Assembly: GCA_001986395.2 (NCBI GenBank) | Contig: MQVO02000006.1 | Location: forward strand, 1,550,001-1,614,000 | DNA length: 64,000 nt | Direction of reading: 5' to 3' | Origin: Irpex lacteus | Taxonomy: Eukaryota > Basidiomycota > Agaricomycetes > Polyporales > Irpicaceae | Shown: piece after piece, positions 22,762-35,773 of the stretch | Position numbering within the stretch: the stretch's first letter is position 1 | Layout: each line of letters starts with the position of its first letter | Translations under genes and position numbers: made by a program | Notes under the pieces: generated by a model | The model's input: only the letters and a program-made list of their open reading frames with translations | Told to the model about the DNA's origin: nothing | Databases searched by the model: none

Positions 22762-23869
22762 ATGAAGACTTCAGCTTCCACGCTCTTGTCTGTCGCTGCG
22801 CTCTCTGCGTCCGCGTCCGCCCATACCATCTTCCAGGAACTCTGGGTGAATGGCGCGGACCAAGGCTACCTGACGGGGATCAGGGTCCCAGACTACGATG
22901 GCGTACGTACCAGAGCTATTTCTCTCTGTTCACCTTCACGGCGATGTTCACTAGATTATCTATAGCCTATCCAGGATGTTACTTCGAACGATATCATCTG
23001 TAACGGAGGTTAGTTTGTCATTGCATACCTTGTTTTTAGTGAATAGTCCGCTCAAGTCGAGTTGCTTAGGTATCAACCCGTACCATCAGCCGGTGTCTCA
23101 GGCAGTCATCAGTGTCCCTGCCGGTGCTACGCTGACAGCTCAAGTAGGCGAAAGTTCCTATGCAGCTGCTACCCTCCTCTCATGCATGCATTATCGCAGT
23201 GGCACCACACTCTCAACCAAGCCGCTGGCGACCCCGCAGACCCAGTCGACGCGTCTCACAAGGGTCCTATCATATCCTATCTGTAAGTGTTCACATATCA
23301 CATATGTGTCGCGATTATATTGACCCTTAAGTGAACGTATTTAGCGCGAAGGTGCCTGACGCTACACAGACTGATGTGACCGGTCTCAAGTGGTTCAAGA
23401 TCTACGAGGATGGATTCGATCCCTCCACGAACACCTGGGCCGTTGATACGCTTATCGCGAACAAGGGCAAGGTATCGTTCACGATCCCGAAGTGTATCGA
23501 GGATGGCCAGTACTTGCTGCGCCATGAACTTATTGGTACGTAATGGCCCTGGGATTCTGACTCGATACCTGCACTTATACATTGCGTCTATGTCTAGCCC
23601 TGCATGTAGCATCCTCTTATCCCGGTGCCCAGTTCTACATGGAGTGCGCCCAGCTCCAAATCACTGGCGGTACCGGAACGAAGACACCTGCTACCGTCAG
23701 CTTCCCTGGAGCGTACAGCGGTACCGACCCTGGTATCACAATCAACATTTACTACCCACCTGTCACGAACTACACTGTTCCTGGTGAGTGCCGTAGACTG
23801 AATGTGTCTAGTAGCGAGGCAGACAGCTAACGCGTGGTTTACGCAGGACCGGACGTCTTTACTTGCTAA
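22762..23869 (+). CDS. AA9 lytic polysaccharide monooxygenase
   Basis: 246-aa secreted copper enzyme that cleaves cellulose oxidatively. Exons are 22762-22902, 22966-23008, 23070-23143, 23200-23282, 23345-23535, 23598-23783 and 23847-23869, all in phase. A 20-residue signal peptide ends SASASA, and the mature chain starts with His (HTIFQELW), the first ligand of the copper histidine brace. The second His lies in SHKGP, and the axial Tyr in QFYMECAQ. The protein ends at DVFTC shortly after the catalytic domain, so there is no linker or CBM1. It probably works with the GH10-CBM1 enzyme encoded 3.6 kb downstream in plant cell wall breakdown, although the IMPDH gene lies between them. Confidence 0.93.
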
Positions 23870-24488
23870 GGTGAAAGCAACGCTGTTGTGGCAAGGCCTT
23901 CTTGACTAAAATGATGTAGATAACGAGGAGGGCGAGTCCTGTGATGTGACTTGTGTCGATTAATGTGACGGAGCTACCTCCGAACGCTGGGTTTCAGAGG
24001 GCTTAGTCTCGTATACTATACGTACATACCATGATTTCAACAGTTTTATCAATCATAACGGACATTTCACGCGCACGATACACTCCAGCCTTCATCACCT
24101 GCGTATAGTTTGCCTTGTTCCCTTAGTACAGCACTCATGTAACGGCGCGTCTGACATGGGGCTAGCCCTACAACGGACGTTAAATGGATACCACAAAAAA
24201 AACACAGTTTTATCACCCAGTATATACCAACATGCGTTTACCTGCCCTTCACAAGTATTCTCCGCTTCACAATCGGAAGCAAATATGTACTTACGTGCGT
24301 GCTGCCGTGCTGCTCAGAAGTACACGAGCGCTTGATCTTGCAATGCGCGCTCCGTGCGGCGGACACGTGCATTAGACGCCCGAAAGATATGAAGACTGCA
24401 ATTTTCGGTGAGGGCTTTTTGGAGTTTTACTCCCATCCACCACGACCGCTCGCGACGACTCTCCCATAAACCTTCAGTTCTGTTCGTA
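23870..24488. other. Intergenic, 619 bp
   Basis: 3' flank of the AA9 gene and 5' flank of IMPDH. No gene or repeat seen. Confidence 0.5.
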
Positions 24489-26469
24489 ATGGCCTCCAAA
24501 ACCTACCTTGACCCTTCGAAAGCCCTCGAGCACCTCAAGACTTACGACCATGCCGATGGACTGCACGTCACCGAGCTCATGAACAACAGGGTCCACGGTG
24601 GACTCACCTATAACGATTTCCTTATGCTTCCTGGCAAGATTGACTTCTCTGCTGCTGAAGTTATTACGGAGAGCAAAATCACCAGGAACGTCGTGCTCAA
24701 GACACCGTTTCTGAGTAGTCCTATGGACACCGTTACGGAAGCCGAAATGGCTATCTCGATGGCGGTGAGCTTCCTACGAGTGTCTGTGAAATAAGTACGC
24801 ACGCCAATCCAGGATACGCTATCTCGTAGCTCCTTGGCGGTATCGGTGTCATTCACCACAACCAGCCTCCGGCAGCCCAGGCGGCCATGGTGCGCGCAGT
24901 TAAGCGTCACGAGAACGGCTTCATCACCGAGCCTATTGTCCTGTCGCCGAACCACCACGTCGAGGATGTCCTTGATATCAAGGAGCGTCTCGGTTTCTCT
25001 GGTATCCCTATTACTGGTGAGTGTCCGTTTTCGTTCGTAATACCAGGATGAGATTAAATTATCCTATAACCTTCGTTCTGCCGACCAACGCGATACTCGT
25101 GTGATTTGGGGAGATTTTATCTAGGCTTTCTCTGAACTTCAACTGTCATTTTATGCTCGTCGTTCGATATATTCTGACCAAGCATTCCAGATACCGGCTC
25201 CCTGGGCGGCAAGCTTGTTGGCATTGTGACCAACCGCGACGTCCAGTTCCGCGCTGCTTCCACGCTTCTGTCCGAAGTCATGACCACCGACCTCGTGACG
25301 GCACCTGAAGGTGTTACCTTGACTGAGGCGAACACCATCCTTCGTGACTCGAAGAAGGGCAAGCTGCCTATCGTTGACTCTCAGGGCCGTCTTACTTCCC
25401 TTCTTGCTCGCTCCGATCTTCTGAAGAACCAAGAGTACCCTCTCGCGTCGAAGAGCCCCAACACGAAGCAGCTATACGCTGCGGCTGCAATTGGCACTCG
25501 TCCGGCAGACCGTGAACGTCTGCGCCTCTTGGCCGAAGCCGGACTTGACATCGTCGTCCTCGACTCTTCGCAGGGCAACTCTGTTTTCCAGATCGACATG
25601 ATTCACTGGATCAAGGAGACTTACCCCAAGCTGGAGGTTATCGCTGGTAACGTCGTGACTCGCGAACAAGCGGCTAGCCTGATCGCTGCTGGTGCGGATG
25701 CTCTTCGTGTCGGCATGGGCTCGGGTTCGATTTGCATCACTCAGGAGGTTATGGCTGTCGGACGTCCGCAAGCAACCGCTGTATACAACGTTGCCGAGTT
25801 CTCTAACCAGTTTGGCGTCCCTGTCATCGCTGATGGTGGTATTGGCAACGTTGGTCACGTCGTAAAGGCTCTTGCTCTCGGTGCGGGTGCTGTGATGATG
25901 GGTGGATTGCTCGCTGGTACAACCGAAGCTCCCGGAGAGTACTTCTATCATGAGGGCAAGCGTGTCAAGGCTTACCGTGGCATGGGCAGTATTGTATGTA
26001 CTTCCCCGATGAGGCTAATGAGACTATGCTGACGAATCCACAGGAAGCTATGGAGCAAGGCAAGCCTGTACCGCCTTCAGCCTTGAAGGGCAAGACTACC
26101 CCTGGCTCCAAGGCCAAGTCCGCCGCACACGAGAACGCGGCCACTTCGCGTTATTTCTCGGAGGCATCCGCTGTCAAAGTCGCGCAAGGTGTGGCAGGTG
26201 ACGTGCAAGACAAAGGCTCCGTTAAGGCGTTTTTGCCGTATCTCCATGTGGGCCTGCAGCACTCCCTCCAGGATATGGGTATCAAGTCGGTCGATGCTCT
26301 TCAGTCTGGCGTGAAGAGCGGGGTCGTACGGTTCGAGTTGCGGACCGCTAGTGCGCAAGTTGAAGGTGGTGTTCACGGTCTCAATTCGTAAGTCTCCGTC
26401 TTTTCATGACGATTGAATGACAACTAATTCTACGGATAAATTAGATACACTAAGAGGCTCTTCGCATAG
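24489..26469 (+). CDS. Inosine-5'-monophosphate dehydrogenase
   Basis: 544-aa cytosolic enzyme that oxidises IMP to XMP with NAD+, the first committed step of GTP synthesis. Exons are 24489-24764, 24830-25016, 25191-25993, 26044-26387 and 26445-26469, all in phase. The N-terminus carries [12 protein letters not shown] and [11 protein letters not shown], then a CBS pair ([16 protein letters not shown] and [14 protein letters not shown]). The barrel has [10 protein letters not shown] and IADGGI. The catalytic Cys sits in SGSICITQE at about residue 336, close to the yeast position. The flap residues follow in GMGSIEAMEQ across an intron. The length is normal and the C-terminus reads YTKRLFA. Resistance-type changes to mycophenolic acid cannot be judged from this alone. 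Confidence 0.96.
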
Positions 26470-27459
26470 AGCTTTGTTTCCTTTGGGCATTGGTTTGACG
26501 TTGTTCTCTCATCTACATTTGTTGTATAAGCACTGTTGTATCGATAATCCCCGCAATGCACATTGACCGTACTATTTTCACATGATTGAGCTTTAGTTCT
26601 CTCCAATCGACTTGAACGACCTTGGTGGTACTCAAATACTGATGGCATATGCATGTGCAATGAACTTTGTAGCGAATCAGGATTGATCAGGTACGAACGC
26701 AGCGCACATAGAGATGGAACCTTCTAATGCATCCCTTCATCAGACAGTTTTCCCCGGATCCTCCTTTTCTGCGAAGCCTCGACGTTCTTGCAGTGACAGC
26801 ATTGACCCGCTATGTCATGCGGACGGTTCGGAGTCAGTAGGTGGCTTCCTCGTATGTCTTGCATGTGCTTATTGATACCCAATTAATCTAGACTCTCGAC
26901 GGTCCAATACCGAGTAGCAACGGTTGCATAGAACAGCGATAAGTCTCCGACGAACAGGATCTCCAAGTATTCCGGGGTTTAGCCTCCCTTTTCGGTATGG
27001 GTAAGTGTTCCCGTGCTGCTGCATGTGGTACATCGACGTCGAGTTCTACAGACTGCTGTCAAATTCATTGCCGGAACCGACAAAACCTTGGGGTCGCGAT
27101 GGCATGCCCCGTTGTCATTCTATGCAATTCGGCGAAACAGCTCGAAACAATGAGCCATACAAAATGTTCTTGTCCCTCACGCCATGATGCATTCGGAGGA
27201 AATAATCGACAAGCAATTCATGCGGTGTGGAGGACTCAATGTTGGGATATCGACATTGCGGACAAAATCGACATAATGAATAAGTCCACGGTTAAACTGG
27301 CGCGAGTTGGATCCAGCCCGCTTGTTCGCCAAGACAACATGACCAAAAATATGGCCTCGGGACATGGTCTTGGCATCGCGAAGGGCGAGGTATTTAGCAA
27401 GGGTGGGCAAGAGAGGGTGAAGTCAGCACTCGCACCCAGCCAAAGCTCAACCTCACAAG
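26470..27459. other. Gene-free stretch; 5' flank of the GH10 gene
   Basis: An open frame at 26997-27497 lacks domain content and overlaps the start of the xylanase, so I treat it as chance. A weak TATA-like TATTTAG stands near 27389, about 65 bp before the xylanase start codon. Confidence 0.45.
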
Positions 27460-29067
27460 ATGAAGTATCTTGCTGCTCTCGTCGCCCTCGCCACTAGCGT
27501 CGTATTCCAGGTGGAAGCTGTCGCTGAGTGGGGACAATGTAAGGAGTTTTATTTGTCGAGTCGCATTTATGCTCACATGGCATTGGCATCGTAGGTGGTG
27601 GTATCGGCTTCACTGGCTCTACCACGTGTGACTCTCCCTTTGTCTGCACTGTTATCAACAGCTACTACTATCAGTGCTTGCCCGCCGGCTCTGGCTCTGG
27701 TACTACTTCTGCTCCTCCGACCTCCACGTCCACGACTCCTCCTCCATCTGGCGGATCCGGTAGCGGCGGCAGCGGCCTCGATGCTAAGTTCAAGGCGAAG
27801 GGCAAGGTGTTCTTCGGAACTGCCGCCGACCAGAACCGCTTCAGCAACGCACAAGACTCTGCGGTCACCATTGCTAACTTTGGTGGTTTGACTCCGGAGA
27901 ACTCCATGAAGTGGGATGCTGTAAGTTATCTGCCATTCTTGACCCGAGATCGCATTCTCACCAACTTTGTTGTAGACTGAAAGTGAGCTTCAGCGAACCG
28001 ACAGTGTGTTAGGACGTGATTTACTCACCATGTGTCATTCTAGATACCCGCGGCCAGTTCACCTTCTCTGGCTCAGATGCGCTCGTCGCCTACGCTCAAC
28101 AGAACAACATGGTCGTCCGTGCGCACACCCTCGGTAAGCTTTTCGTGTCTAGATCGAGCTCCAAGTATCTTATGAAACATCAGTCTGGCACTCTCAACTC
28201 CCCAGCTGGGTCTCTGCCATCAACGACAAGGCCACTCTCACTTCCGTCATCCAGACCCACATCAACACGGTTGCTGGCCGCTACAAGGGCAAGGTTCGCT
28301 CTTGGGTGAGTAAAGAACATATGATTCTATCCGATGCTCAATGCTAAGTGCACATTCCAGGATGTTGTAAACGAAATCTTCAACGAGGACGGTACTTTCC
28401 GTTCTTCCGTCTTCTACAACGTCCTCGGCACGAGCTTCGTCAACCTCGCTTTCACCACCGCTCGTGCTGCTGACCCCAACGCTATCCTCTACATCAACGA
28501 CTACAAGTACGTTCCTGGCATATAACACATCTATATTCGAACTGACATGCGATTTGGTATAAAGCCTTGACAGCGTCAATGCTAAGCTGCAGGGTCTCGT
28601 CAACTTGGTCAAGTCTACAAACAGCGGCCAGACACTCATTGACGGTATCGGTTCGCAGGCTCACTTGAGCGTAAGTATTTCACGCTCCTTTTGAACGTGA
28701 CTTTGCCACTGACACGAATCCATATACAGGCTGGCCAGACTGGCGGTGTTCAGTCTGCTCTTCAGCTCGCTGCTAGCTCCGGTGTCAAGGAAGTCGCTAT
28801 CACCGGTACGTACTTCATTATTTCACGAACTACCATGATGTACTCACACACCCTCATGTACTCTCAGAACTCGACATTGTCAACGCTGCAGCCAACGACT
28901 ATGTCGCTGTCGTCAAGGCTTGTCTGGCCGTCCCCTCTTGCGTGTCTATCACCGTCTGGGGTGTCCGTGACCCAGACTCGTGGCGTGCATCCAGCAATCC
29001 TCTCTTGTTCGATGCCAACTTCCAGCCCAAGCCGGCTTACACCGCCGTCATCCAGGCTCTCTCGTAA
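27460..29067 (+). CDS. GH10 endo-beta-1,4-xylanase with N-terminal CBM1
   Basis: 383-aa secreted enzyme that hydrolyses xylan with retention of configuration. Exons are 27460-27538, 27595-27920, a 7-nt microexon 27976-27982, 28044-28133, 28184-28305, 28361-28506, 28565-28670, 28730-28805 and 28868-29067; phases close only if the microexon is kept. A signal peptide of about 20 residues is followed by a fungal cellulose-binding module ([15 protein letters not shown] to YYYQCL), a Ser/Thr/Pro/Gly linker and the GH10 barrel. The acid/base Glu is in WDVVNEIF and the nucleophile Glu in [16 protein letters not shown] and RAHTLVWHSQLP are family hallmarks. Length and domain order match white-rot xylanases. 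Confidence 0.95.
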
Positions 29068-29244
29068 AAGGACAGCGCTTTTTTGCGGAGGGAAAGATAG
29101 CCCTTCTTGTCGGTCCAGTATTCTCGCAGTTCTCCATGTAAAAATTGAGATTATATTATCTTGAATCGTGAGGCTATGATATCAGTTATTCTTAAAGGCC
29201 TAGTATCTCAGGTATTCGTCTAATGTTATGCAAACTGTTTGCTA

Positions 29245-30973
29245 TCAGCCCAGGACCGTTAACGTGGGTGCCAAGATTCTATTCACCTTGACTCTCTTAG
29301 TATTCCCAGGGCGTGTATGGTCGATGGTTCGTTTCCTTTGGTCCTCGGAATCGTGGGTACCCTCGCTTGGTTCTCGCAGATGCTCAGCGCGAAGATCTAG
29401 CATAGCCATGAAGAGGGGTTTGTTGAACCCGATGCGCTGCCAGCGCAGGTATTGTAATTTAGCCTTTCCCAACCAAAACCGGTCCTCTATAGCGATTTTC
29501 TCTTCTTTCGTCAGTTGACGAGTTGGCAGAGGACAGTGCTTCAATAAACGTCGCCGCAACTAATGCGTCAAATATGTCAGATAGGTGTACAGTCAACCGG
29601 ATAAGATCATGCACCTCTTCAGCTATGTTTCGATACTCTTCTGTTCTGTATTCACATACATCGCGAGATGCCTCGAATGTTCCGGCATATCGAACGGTCC
29701 CATCTTCCAAATAAAACATCTCTTTCTTCTGTCCTATCATACCGGCAAGGTTGTTGCTGGGCACCCACCGCAGCTCCATAGGCTCCTTTGCTGTATCGTA
29801 CCGCGTATCACATGCATAGAATATGGCGGAACCACCGACGTAGTCGACAGAGCACCGCGCTGGACAGAATAGCGCACTACCGTTTCTCCTGTTGTATTTG
29901 TGAGTGATGACTCATGTCAGCAAAAGAAACGTGCGACGCACATAAGACCCCGAGTAGCAGAGCACTAAGTACCATGTTAAGTACGATCATTGAGTCTAGA
30001 AGGGGCAAACCTACCAGAGATAAGTGTTTTGGCTGTACCGAAGGTGCCATACATGGCTCTTGAAGCCATTTCAGTGGAATCTGATCGTTGGGGTGAGCCT
30101 CTGGAGAACCATTACAATGGGATGCATGGTGCTTACAGGTGGTTGATTAGGTGAAACCACGATGATTTCCCCTTTGTCGTCGGAGTTTGGTGATCCATCG
30201 TCATCCAATGAGCCGCAATGACCATCTTTCAGCTATAGCAGATATGATCAGATCCAGATATTAACATCTTCCAGGAGCACCTTGACCTGTTCAGTTCTCT
30301 GACGTAGCTGGTGTAGTTGTTCGTGTAAATTGTCGATGGTCTGTAGAACGCTGTCAATCTCACAAGTGCGTGCTGTGATGCCAGAGAAACGAACTGCCTG
30401 CTTTTCTTTTGACCGCAACTTCGCCCGCTCGCACTTCTGCTTGAACCTTTCTGATTTATCCGCCTTCAAAATACAAAGCATAAGTATTTTGGTCGCAGAA
30501 CATCGAAAAGGAATAACAACACACTTGTTCTTGTAGAGCTTGCTCCACGTCTTTCAACTTCTTATTGGCCGCCGCAAGTTGCGTTCGCAGAAGCTGAACT
30601 TCGTCTTTCGACTGAACAATCTAGGTTAATAGGGAAGTACACCATATCAACCGCTGGGTAGCAATACAGCAGCAATACAGCGCACTTTACGTTGTCCTCG
30701 CTGACATGCGGCGATGACTTGGTCTTCCGCTACTTCTTCCGAGTCCTTGGGCCATGTTCGAGATCTCTCAACTTGTGCTTGTAGTTCTGTAATCTCCTCG
30801 CGGAGGACTTCGTTTTTCTACCAAACTGATTTTATCATCTATGACGATACGAGCGGAGACTGGTGACGTACCTTTAAGGAAGCAGTGAGAGCGTGCTTTG
30901 TAGTCTTCAGCTTTTGCGATAAGAGAGTGAAGAGCTCTGGGCCAATTTCTGGATCACGGGCGATGTCCTCCAT
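29245..30973 (-). CDS. Tandem coiled-coil family protein, copy A
   Basis: First of four minus-strand paralogues with the same architecture; function unknown. The first exon is exactly 34 codons (30973-30872), MEDIARDPEIGPELF through ASLK, ending at a GTACGT donor. Several short exons follow with heptad-like Gln/Leu/Glu/Lys-rich segments consistent with a coiled coil. The C-terminal part has YVGGSAIFYACD, MFYLEDGTVRYAGTFEAS and YLRWQRIGFNKPLF. The last recognised exon probably ends at a GTGAAT donor after RVK (29287) with a small final exon I could not place; without splicing the frame stops at 29245. Middle exon boundaries are not fully resolved. No signal peptide. Confidence 0.6.
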
Positions 30974-31231
30974 GGCGAACGCAACTATGGAGTAGTTGGA
31001 GGTTGAAGAGCAACGTGTGAACCCGCCGCCATGGCCCGTTTGAAGCGAACTCGCTTAGTGGGCCCTGGCATACGCCGGACTGAGATCTACGGAGAGATAT
31101 GCGGCGGCGCAACTCATGACTCGGATAGTCAAATACGCGTCCGTTACACGTTAACTCTTGCCCTCAGGCGTTTTGTGGCAGTCTGGGTGAAAGAGAACAT
31201 TGCGATTGCGAATGACGTTGGAGACATCTAA

Positions 31232-33024
31232 CTACAAGAACTCAGAGAGCCAAAGGCTCATGGCGACAGACTAGTGAATAAAGAGAATTAGCCTTTGAAG
31301 TACAGGGATAGGAAATTAAGAACTCTACCTGATCGAATTTAGACTTCTTTCGTGACGATGATCCATGACCCGAGATCTTTCTTTTACTACCACTGGCAGA
31401 CACCTCGTGGGGCCCGCTCTCACTGCACGAGCTTGCGCATGTCTCTCTGAGAGAGACCAGTGCATTGAATAGTTCCGAATTGAAGGTTACGCGATCCCAG
31501 CGCAGATATGCCAAAGTGGCTTCTCCGCTCCAGTATTTTTCTGCTACAAAAGCCTTCTCTTCTTCCGATATTCTCGGATGCCCGGGAGGAGCGGGGGCAA
31601 AGGATGAGGTTAGCAACTGTTTTCGCAGCTGCAATTAATATGAGTGGTGTTTCCGCGACGGAATGAATTGCGGGCGTACATCTTCAGGCAAAGCTCGATA
31701 CTCCTCAAGTCCGTACTCGGACACGACCGTAGACGCTTGAAAAGTCCCGGCATACATGATCTCTCCATCCTGTCGATGGAAGACTTCTCGTCGCTTGCCC
31801 TTAAGCCCGAGCAGTTCAATAGACGGAATCCATCTTTGCGCTTCGTTTGGGACTGAACGGTCGTACCGTTTTTGGCAAGCAAAGGTAATTGCAGAGCCGT
31901 GGATATGATCCACTAAACTCCGCTCAGGCCAAAATAGAGAGCCGCCCTTACACCTTGATATACTGAGGTTAAGCGTGGAATCACACTAGAGAGAGAAGTA
32001 GCATACATAAGACCCTGTAAATCCTAAGTACCGGGCATGAGCCGATGAGCGCGCCATAGCAAAGTCAATAGACGGACCTTGGGGACTTGACATGGCGCCA
32101 TGCGCGTTGGCATGCACGGCTGAGATGTCCTCTCATCGATGGGTGGAGTCTAAGAGAGAGAAATAAGTCAGCGAAAATATATGTCATGGTGTCAATCAGT
32201 TACAAAAGATTGCCCAGTCAGCGTTTCGCTAACAATGTCTGCTCCAAGTTCAGTGATGTCTTCCGTTGAAACTGGCAATTCAGGCCTCAAAGGATTCGTC
32301 TATCAGACGTAGTGAGCACACTTCGCTTCGAGATGCCAAATTAGGAGAGAGCCCTCACTTGCTCCTGCATATCCTGGAATTCTCGCGGTCCTTCTTGCAA
32401 CCCGCGGACGGCCTGTCATGTTAGGTAAGTTTCGAGGTACGATGGTACTGAACACATAAATGACAAGGCTATCATCAACACCTACTTCCTGTCGCTCGTG
32501 GGCTCTCCCTTCGGCACGTTCGTAGTTCCCTTTGAGCCTGGCGACTTCGTTCAACTATACGAAAAGCATTGATCACTGCTGTCAATAATTTATTTTCGAC
32601 ATGAAGGATCTGGTACTCACGCTTTCTGCGAGCGCCTCTTGTGTAGCTTTCAATTTCTCAGCGGTCTCCGCCAGTTGCAGTCGCAGAGACTCAACCGTAT
32701 CCTTAGACTAAGGTACATCACGTTCCCGTCAGACATAGAATCGCGGGTCGTTCGCTAAACGTACCGTGCATTGTCCAAATTGACAAGTGACATTCGCGAC
32801 CCCACTCTTAGAAGAGAGCTCCTGAACTTGCTCCTTAATCTCTGTTATCTCTTTGCGAAGGTCCGCGTTGTCCTGTACAATTCCAATCAGCTTGTCGCTA
32901 CGTAGAACACAGATAAACTCACTTTCAATGAGATGTTCAGCGCTTCCCTAGTAGACTTCACCTTCTGCGTCAAGAGTGCAATGAACTCGGGGCCAATATC
33001 TGGGTCGCGAGCGATGTCCTCCAT
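31232..33024 (-). CDS. Tandem coiled-coil family protein, copy B
   Basis: Second copy. The first exon 33024-32923 is 34 codons, MEDIARDPDIGPEFI to ISLK, with a GTGAGT donor. The middle exons again look like a coiled coil and include a Cys-rich VTCQFGQC motif shared with copies C and D. The C-terminal region has HGSAITFACQKRY, REVFHRQDGEIMYAGTFQAS, YGLEEYRALPEDV and YLRWDRVTFNSELFNAL. A Lys/Arg/Ser-rich tail (GSKRKISG, SRKKSK) could be a nuclear localisation signal. The final exon is probably 31270-31232, in phase after FDQ. Start-to-start distance from copy A is 2,051 bp. Confidence 0.62.
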
Positions 33025-33365
33025 GCTACGAGTGTAAGGTCAGTGGTCGTGGTAGTTGCTCAACGTGCGAGAGTGCTTTGGGCGGCCCCCAAAGGCGTGG
33101 GGATGATGAATATGATGCGGCAGTATACTCTTCAGGTAATGCTGCTCCTGTTTCGGTTCAAACCCAAAGTCCAGACCTAAGCTTGCCTGTATATACCGAT
33201 GCCATTCACGTCCACTAAAAAGCGCTGACAGAGCGTGTAAATACGTCTGTGGTAGCGGAGAACTCTGTTGCCATGTTTGTGGCAGTCGCGGCAGCCCCGA
33301 ACTGTGCATCGTCGTCATATCATCTCTTTTGCTGTGTATGGAAAAGCTACATAGCTGCACAACTT

Positions 33366-35207
33366 TCATAAGGAATCAGATTCAGTGTCCTACAGGTAGC
33401 AGATCAGAGTGATGCCAGACGGGTGAGTATATTACACACCTCCTCAGATCTAATCTTTTTCCTCCACGATAGTACTTCGTGATCCTGGGAGTTCTTTCGT
33501 TTTGGCCTGGCCACCTCAGGCTCCCCGCTCTCGTCGCCTACAGGTGGCTTTTGTAGTGTGCGCAGAGCGTACAGTTCATTAAACATGTCCAGATTGAAGT
33601 CAATGCGTTTCCAGCACAGACACTCAATCTTCGCTTCGCCTCTCCAAAACATGTCTGCGATGGCGGTTCTCTCTGCCTCCGACACCTTTGGATAATTAGG
33701 TGGGGTAGGCATGAAGCAAGAAGCAAGCAAACTCTTTCGCAGCTGAATCGCACTCTAAGGTCAATTCCATTTTGAAATCAAAGGACTTGACGTACATCTT
33801 CCGGCAATACTTGATACTCCTCGGCCGCGTACTCAAATATAGTCGGTGGAGACTGAAAGGTCCCAGCGTAGAATATTTCTCCATCTTGCTTGTAGAAAAA
33901 TTCTCGCCGCTTGTCCTTCAATCCTGTCAAATCCTTTGAGGGGAGCCACCTTTGCTGTTCGTCTGTTATCCAGTGTCTGTACCTGTTTTTACAAGCCCAT
34001 AGTATCGCAGAGCCGCTCACGTGGTCGACTAAACTGCGTTCAGACCAATATATGACGCCACCCTCGCACCTGTTTTGGTTGGTGTCAGTCGAGTTGAGAA
34101 TGGGGAGACGTGCATGGGAACTCGCATGAGGTTCTTTATATGCTAAGCCCAACGTGAAGCTTGGGTTAGATTTCTTCCATGTTAACATCGGATGGGCGCA
34201 CCTTGGGTACACTGCTGGGCGACATCCCTGATGGCATGCACGGTTGCTTTATCAATTCTAGGGTGTAATCATCCTAGACGTGTTATGAGTAAATGAAACG
34301 GGGAGGAAACAAAACTGATCATCTACCAATGGCTCGAGGTTATGTGACATCTGAATATACTTCGAGCTGTGTGGAGGGGTATCGTCTTCGTGATTGGGAA
34401 CTGGTAATTGAGAACTCGAGGGGTCAGAGAGTTCTGGCTAACAGTGTTCTAAGTTCAATCCTGCATTCAATAATGGTTTAGTGACCCTCACTTGATCTGT
34501 CGTGTGCAGCATTTGTCGCAGTCGCTCCTTCAGTTCGTCGATGGTCTGTGGTATGCCAGGGAGCGTTCTAAATTAGCTTCCATCACACTGGGCACGCAAG
34601 TAGTAATGACTACTATTTTTCGCAGAAACGACGCCTACCTTCTGTTGCTGTTTGACCCGTATCATGGCATCACCGTACTTCAATTTAAATTCGTGAGCCT
34701 GCTCCAACTAGGATATTAATGTAGTCAGGATCGTAGTCGAAGTCCGAAGCTATATTCACTACACTCACGGCATCTCGGACTGCGAGCTCCCGAGCTTTGA
34801 GTCTTTCCAAGGCCTCTATTAATTCAATGCGAAAGGCGTTGGCTTCATCCCTAGACTGCATCCGAAGTTGAGACTTGGTTTCTACGTCATGTTGACTACA
34901 ATAATACACCGAGCATACCTTGCACTGTCCACTTTGACAGGTGGTATTCGCGACCTCGTCTTCTGCGGACTCTTTACTCGATGACTCTGACCGGCTCTCA
35001 TCCCTCAGTCGTGCTATCTCCTTACGAAGATCCTCATTCTCCTGCCAGTCGATATGGTCCGTTGTAATGAGCACCTCAACTTGCTGGGTCCCAAGAACAG
35101 CTTGCCTTCATCGATACATTCAGTGCTTCCTTCGTTGCCTTCACTTTCTGTGTCAGAAATACGATAAGTTCAGGGCCAATCTCTGTGTCGTGAGCGAGGT
35201 CATCCAT
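33366..35207 (-). CDS. Tandem coiled-coil family protein, copy C
   Basis: Third copy. The first exon 35207-35106 is 34 codons, MDDLAHDTEIGPEL to VSMK, and is followed by GCAAGC, so intron 1 appears to be GC-AG; the sister genes have GT at this position. NTTCQSGQCKVC marks the Cys-rich segment. The C-terminal region has LVDHVSGSAILWACKNRY, REFFYKQDGEIFYAGTFQ, YAAEEYQVLPEDV and CLCWKRIDFNLDMFNELY, with a basic tail (RPKRKNS, WRKKIR). The last exon 33389-33366 encodes a short acidic end, DTESDSL. The position relative to copies B and D, and the same exon plan, show unequal-crossover-type duplication. Function unknown. Confidence 0.62.
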
Positions 35208-35773
35208 AACGTCGATCGAAGAGTGTAGTGAGCAACCAGGTGATGACAAGTACAGACCAATTAGGTGAATCCCGCGTGGGAATATTGTCTTGATGGCCGC
35301 GAGAAGCCCTGAGAACTCAGAAGCGCTCACTAGCACTCACTCACTGGGAGTACCAAGCCGTCGACGTCTCTGGTATGACGAAATCTGCAGTTCTTTGAGC
35401 TCTCTTGCATATTGTGGGTTCATAGCGTCAGACACACTCCGCAGAGATCCCGTTCTATGCAGATTCTATTTCTGGAGCCGTGCGAACTGAGCAAAGTTTC
35501 AGGAATGCGTCACTCTATTGACTCTTGCCAGTACCAGTGCAGAGGATTCGTCAATAAAAGCATATGTGCATCTGTCCGGTTCTGTTGGGCATACTCACAC
35601 ATCTGTAGCATGTTTACAATCAATTTGTTATGCGGATACAATAAATGAGAATGATAAGATTTCCAACCGTGAGCTTGAAGTGCTAGCAATAGCGAAGATT
35701 TAACCACAGTCACTTCTACGTAAATAAGCATGTTGTTAATCGCCAGCATTGTTTGGTGGTATCTGGAACACAC

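Noticed and set aside
26997..27497. 166-codon plus-strand open frame before the xylanase
   Set aside because: It overlaps the xylanase start in another frame, has a composition unlike neighbours and no domain.
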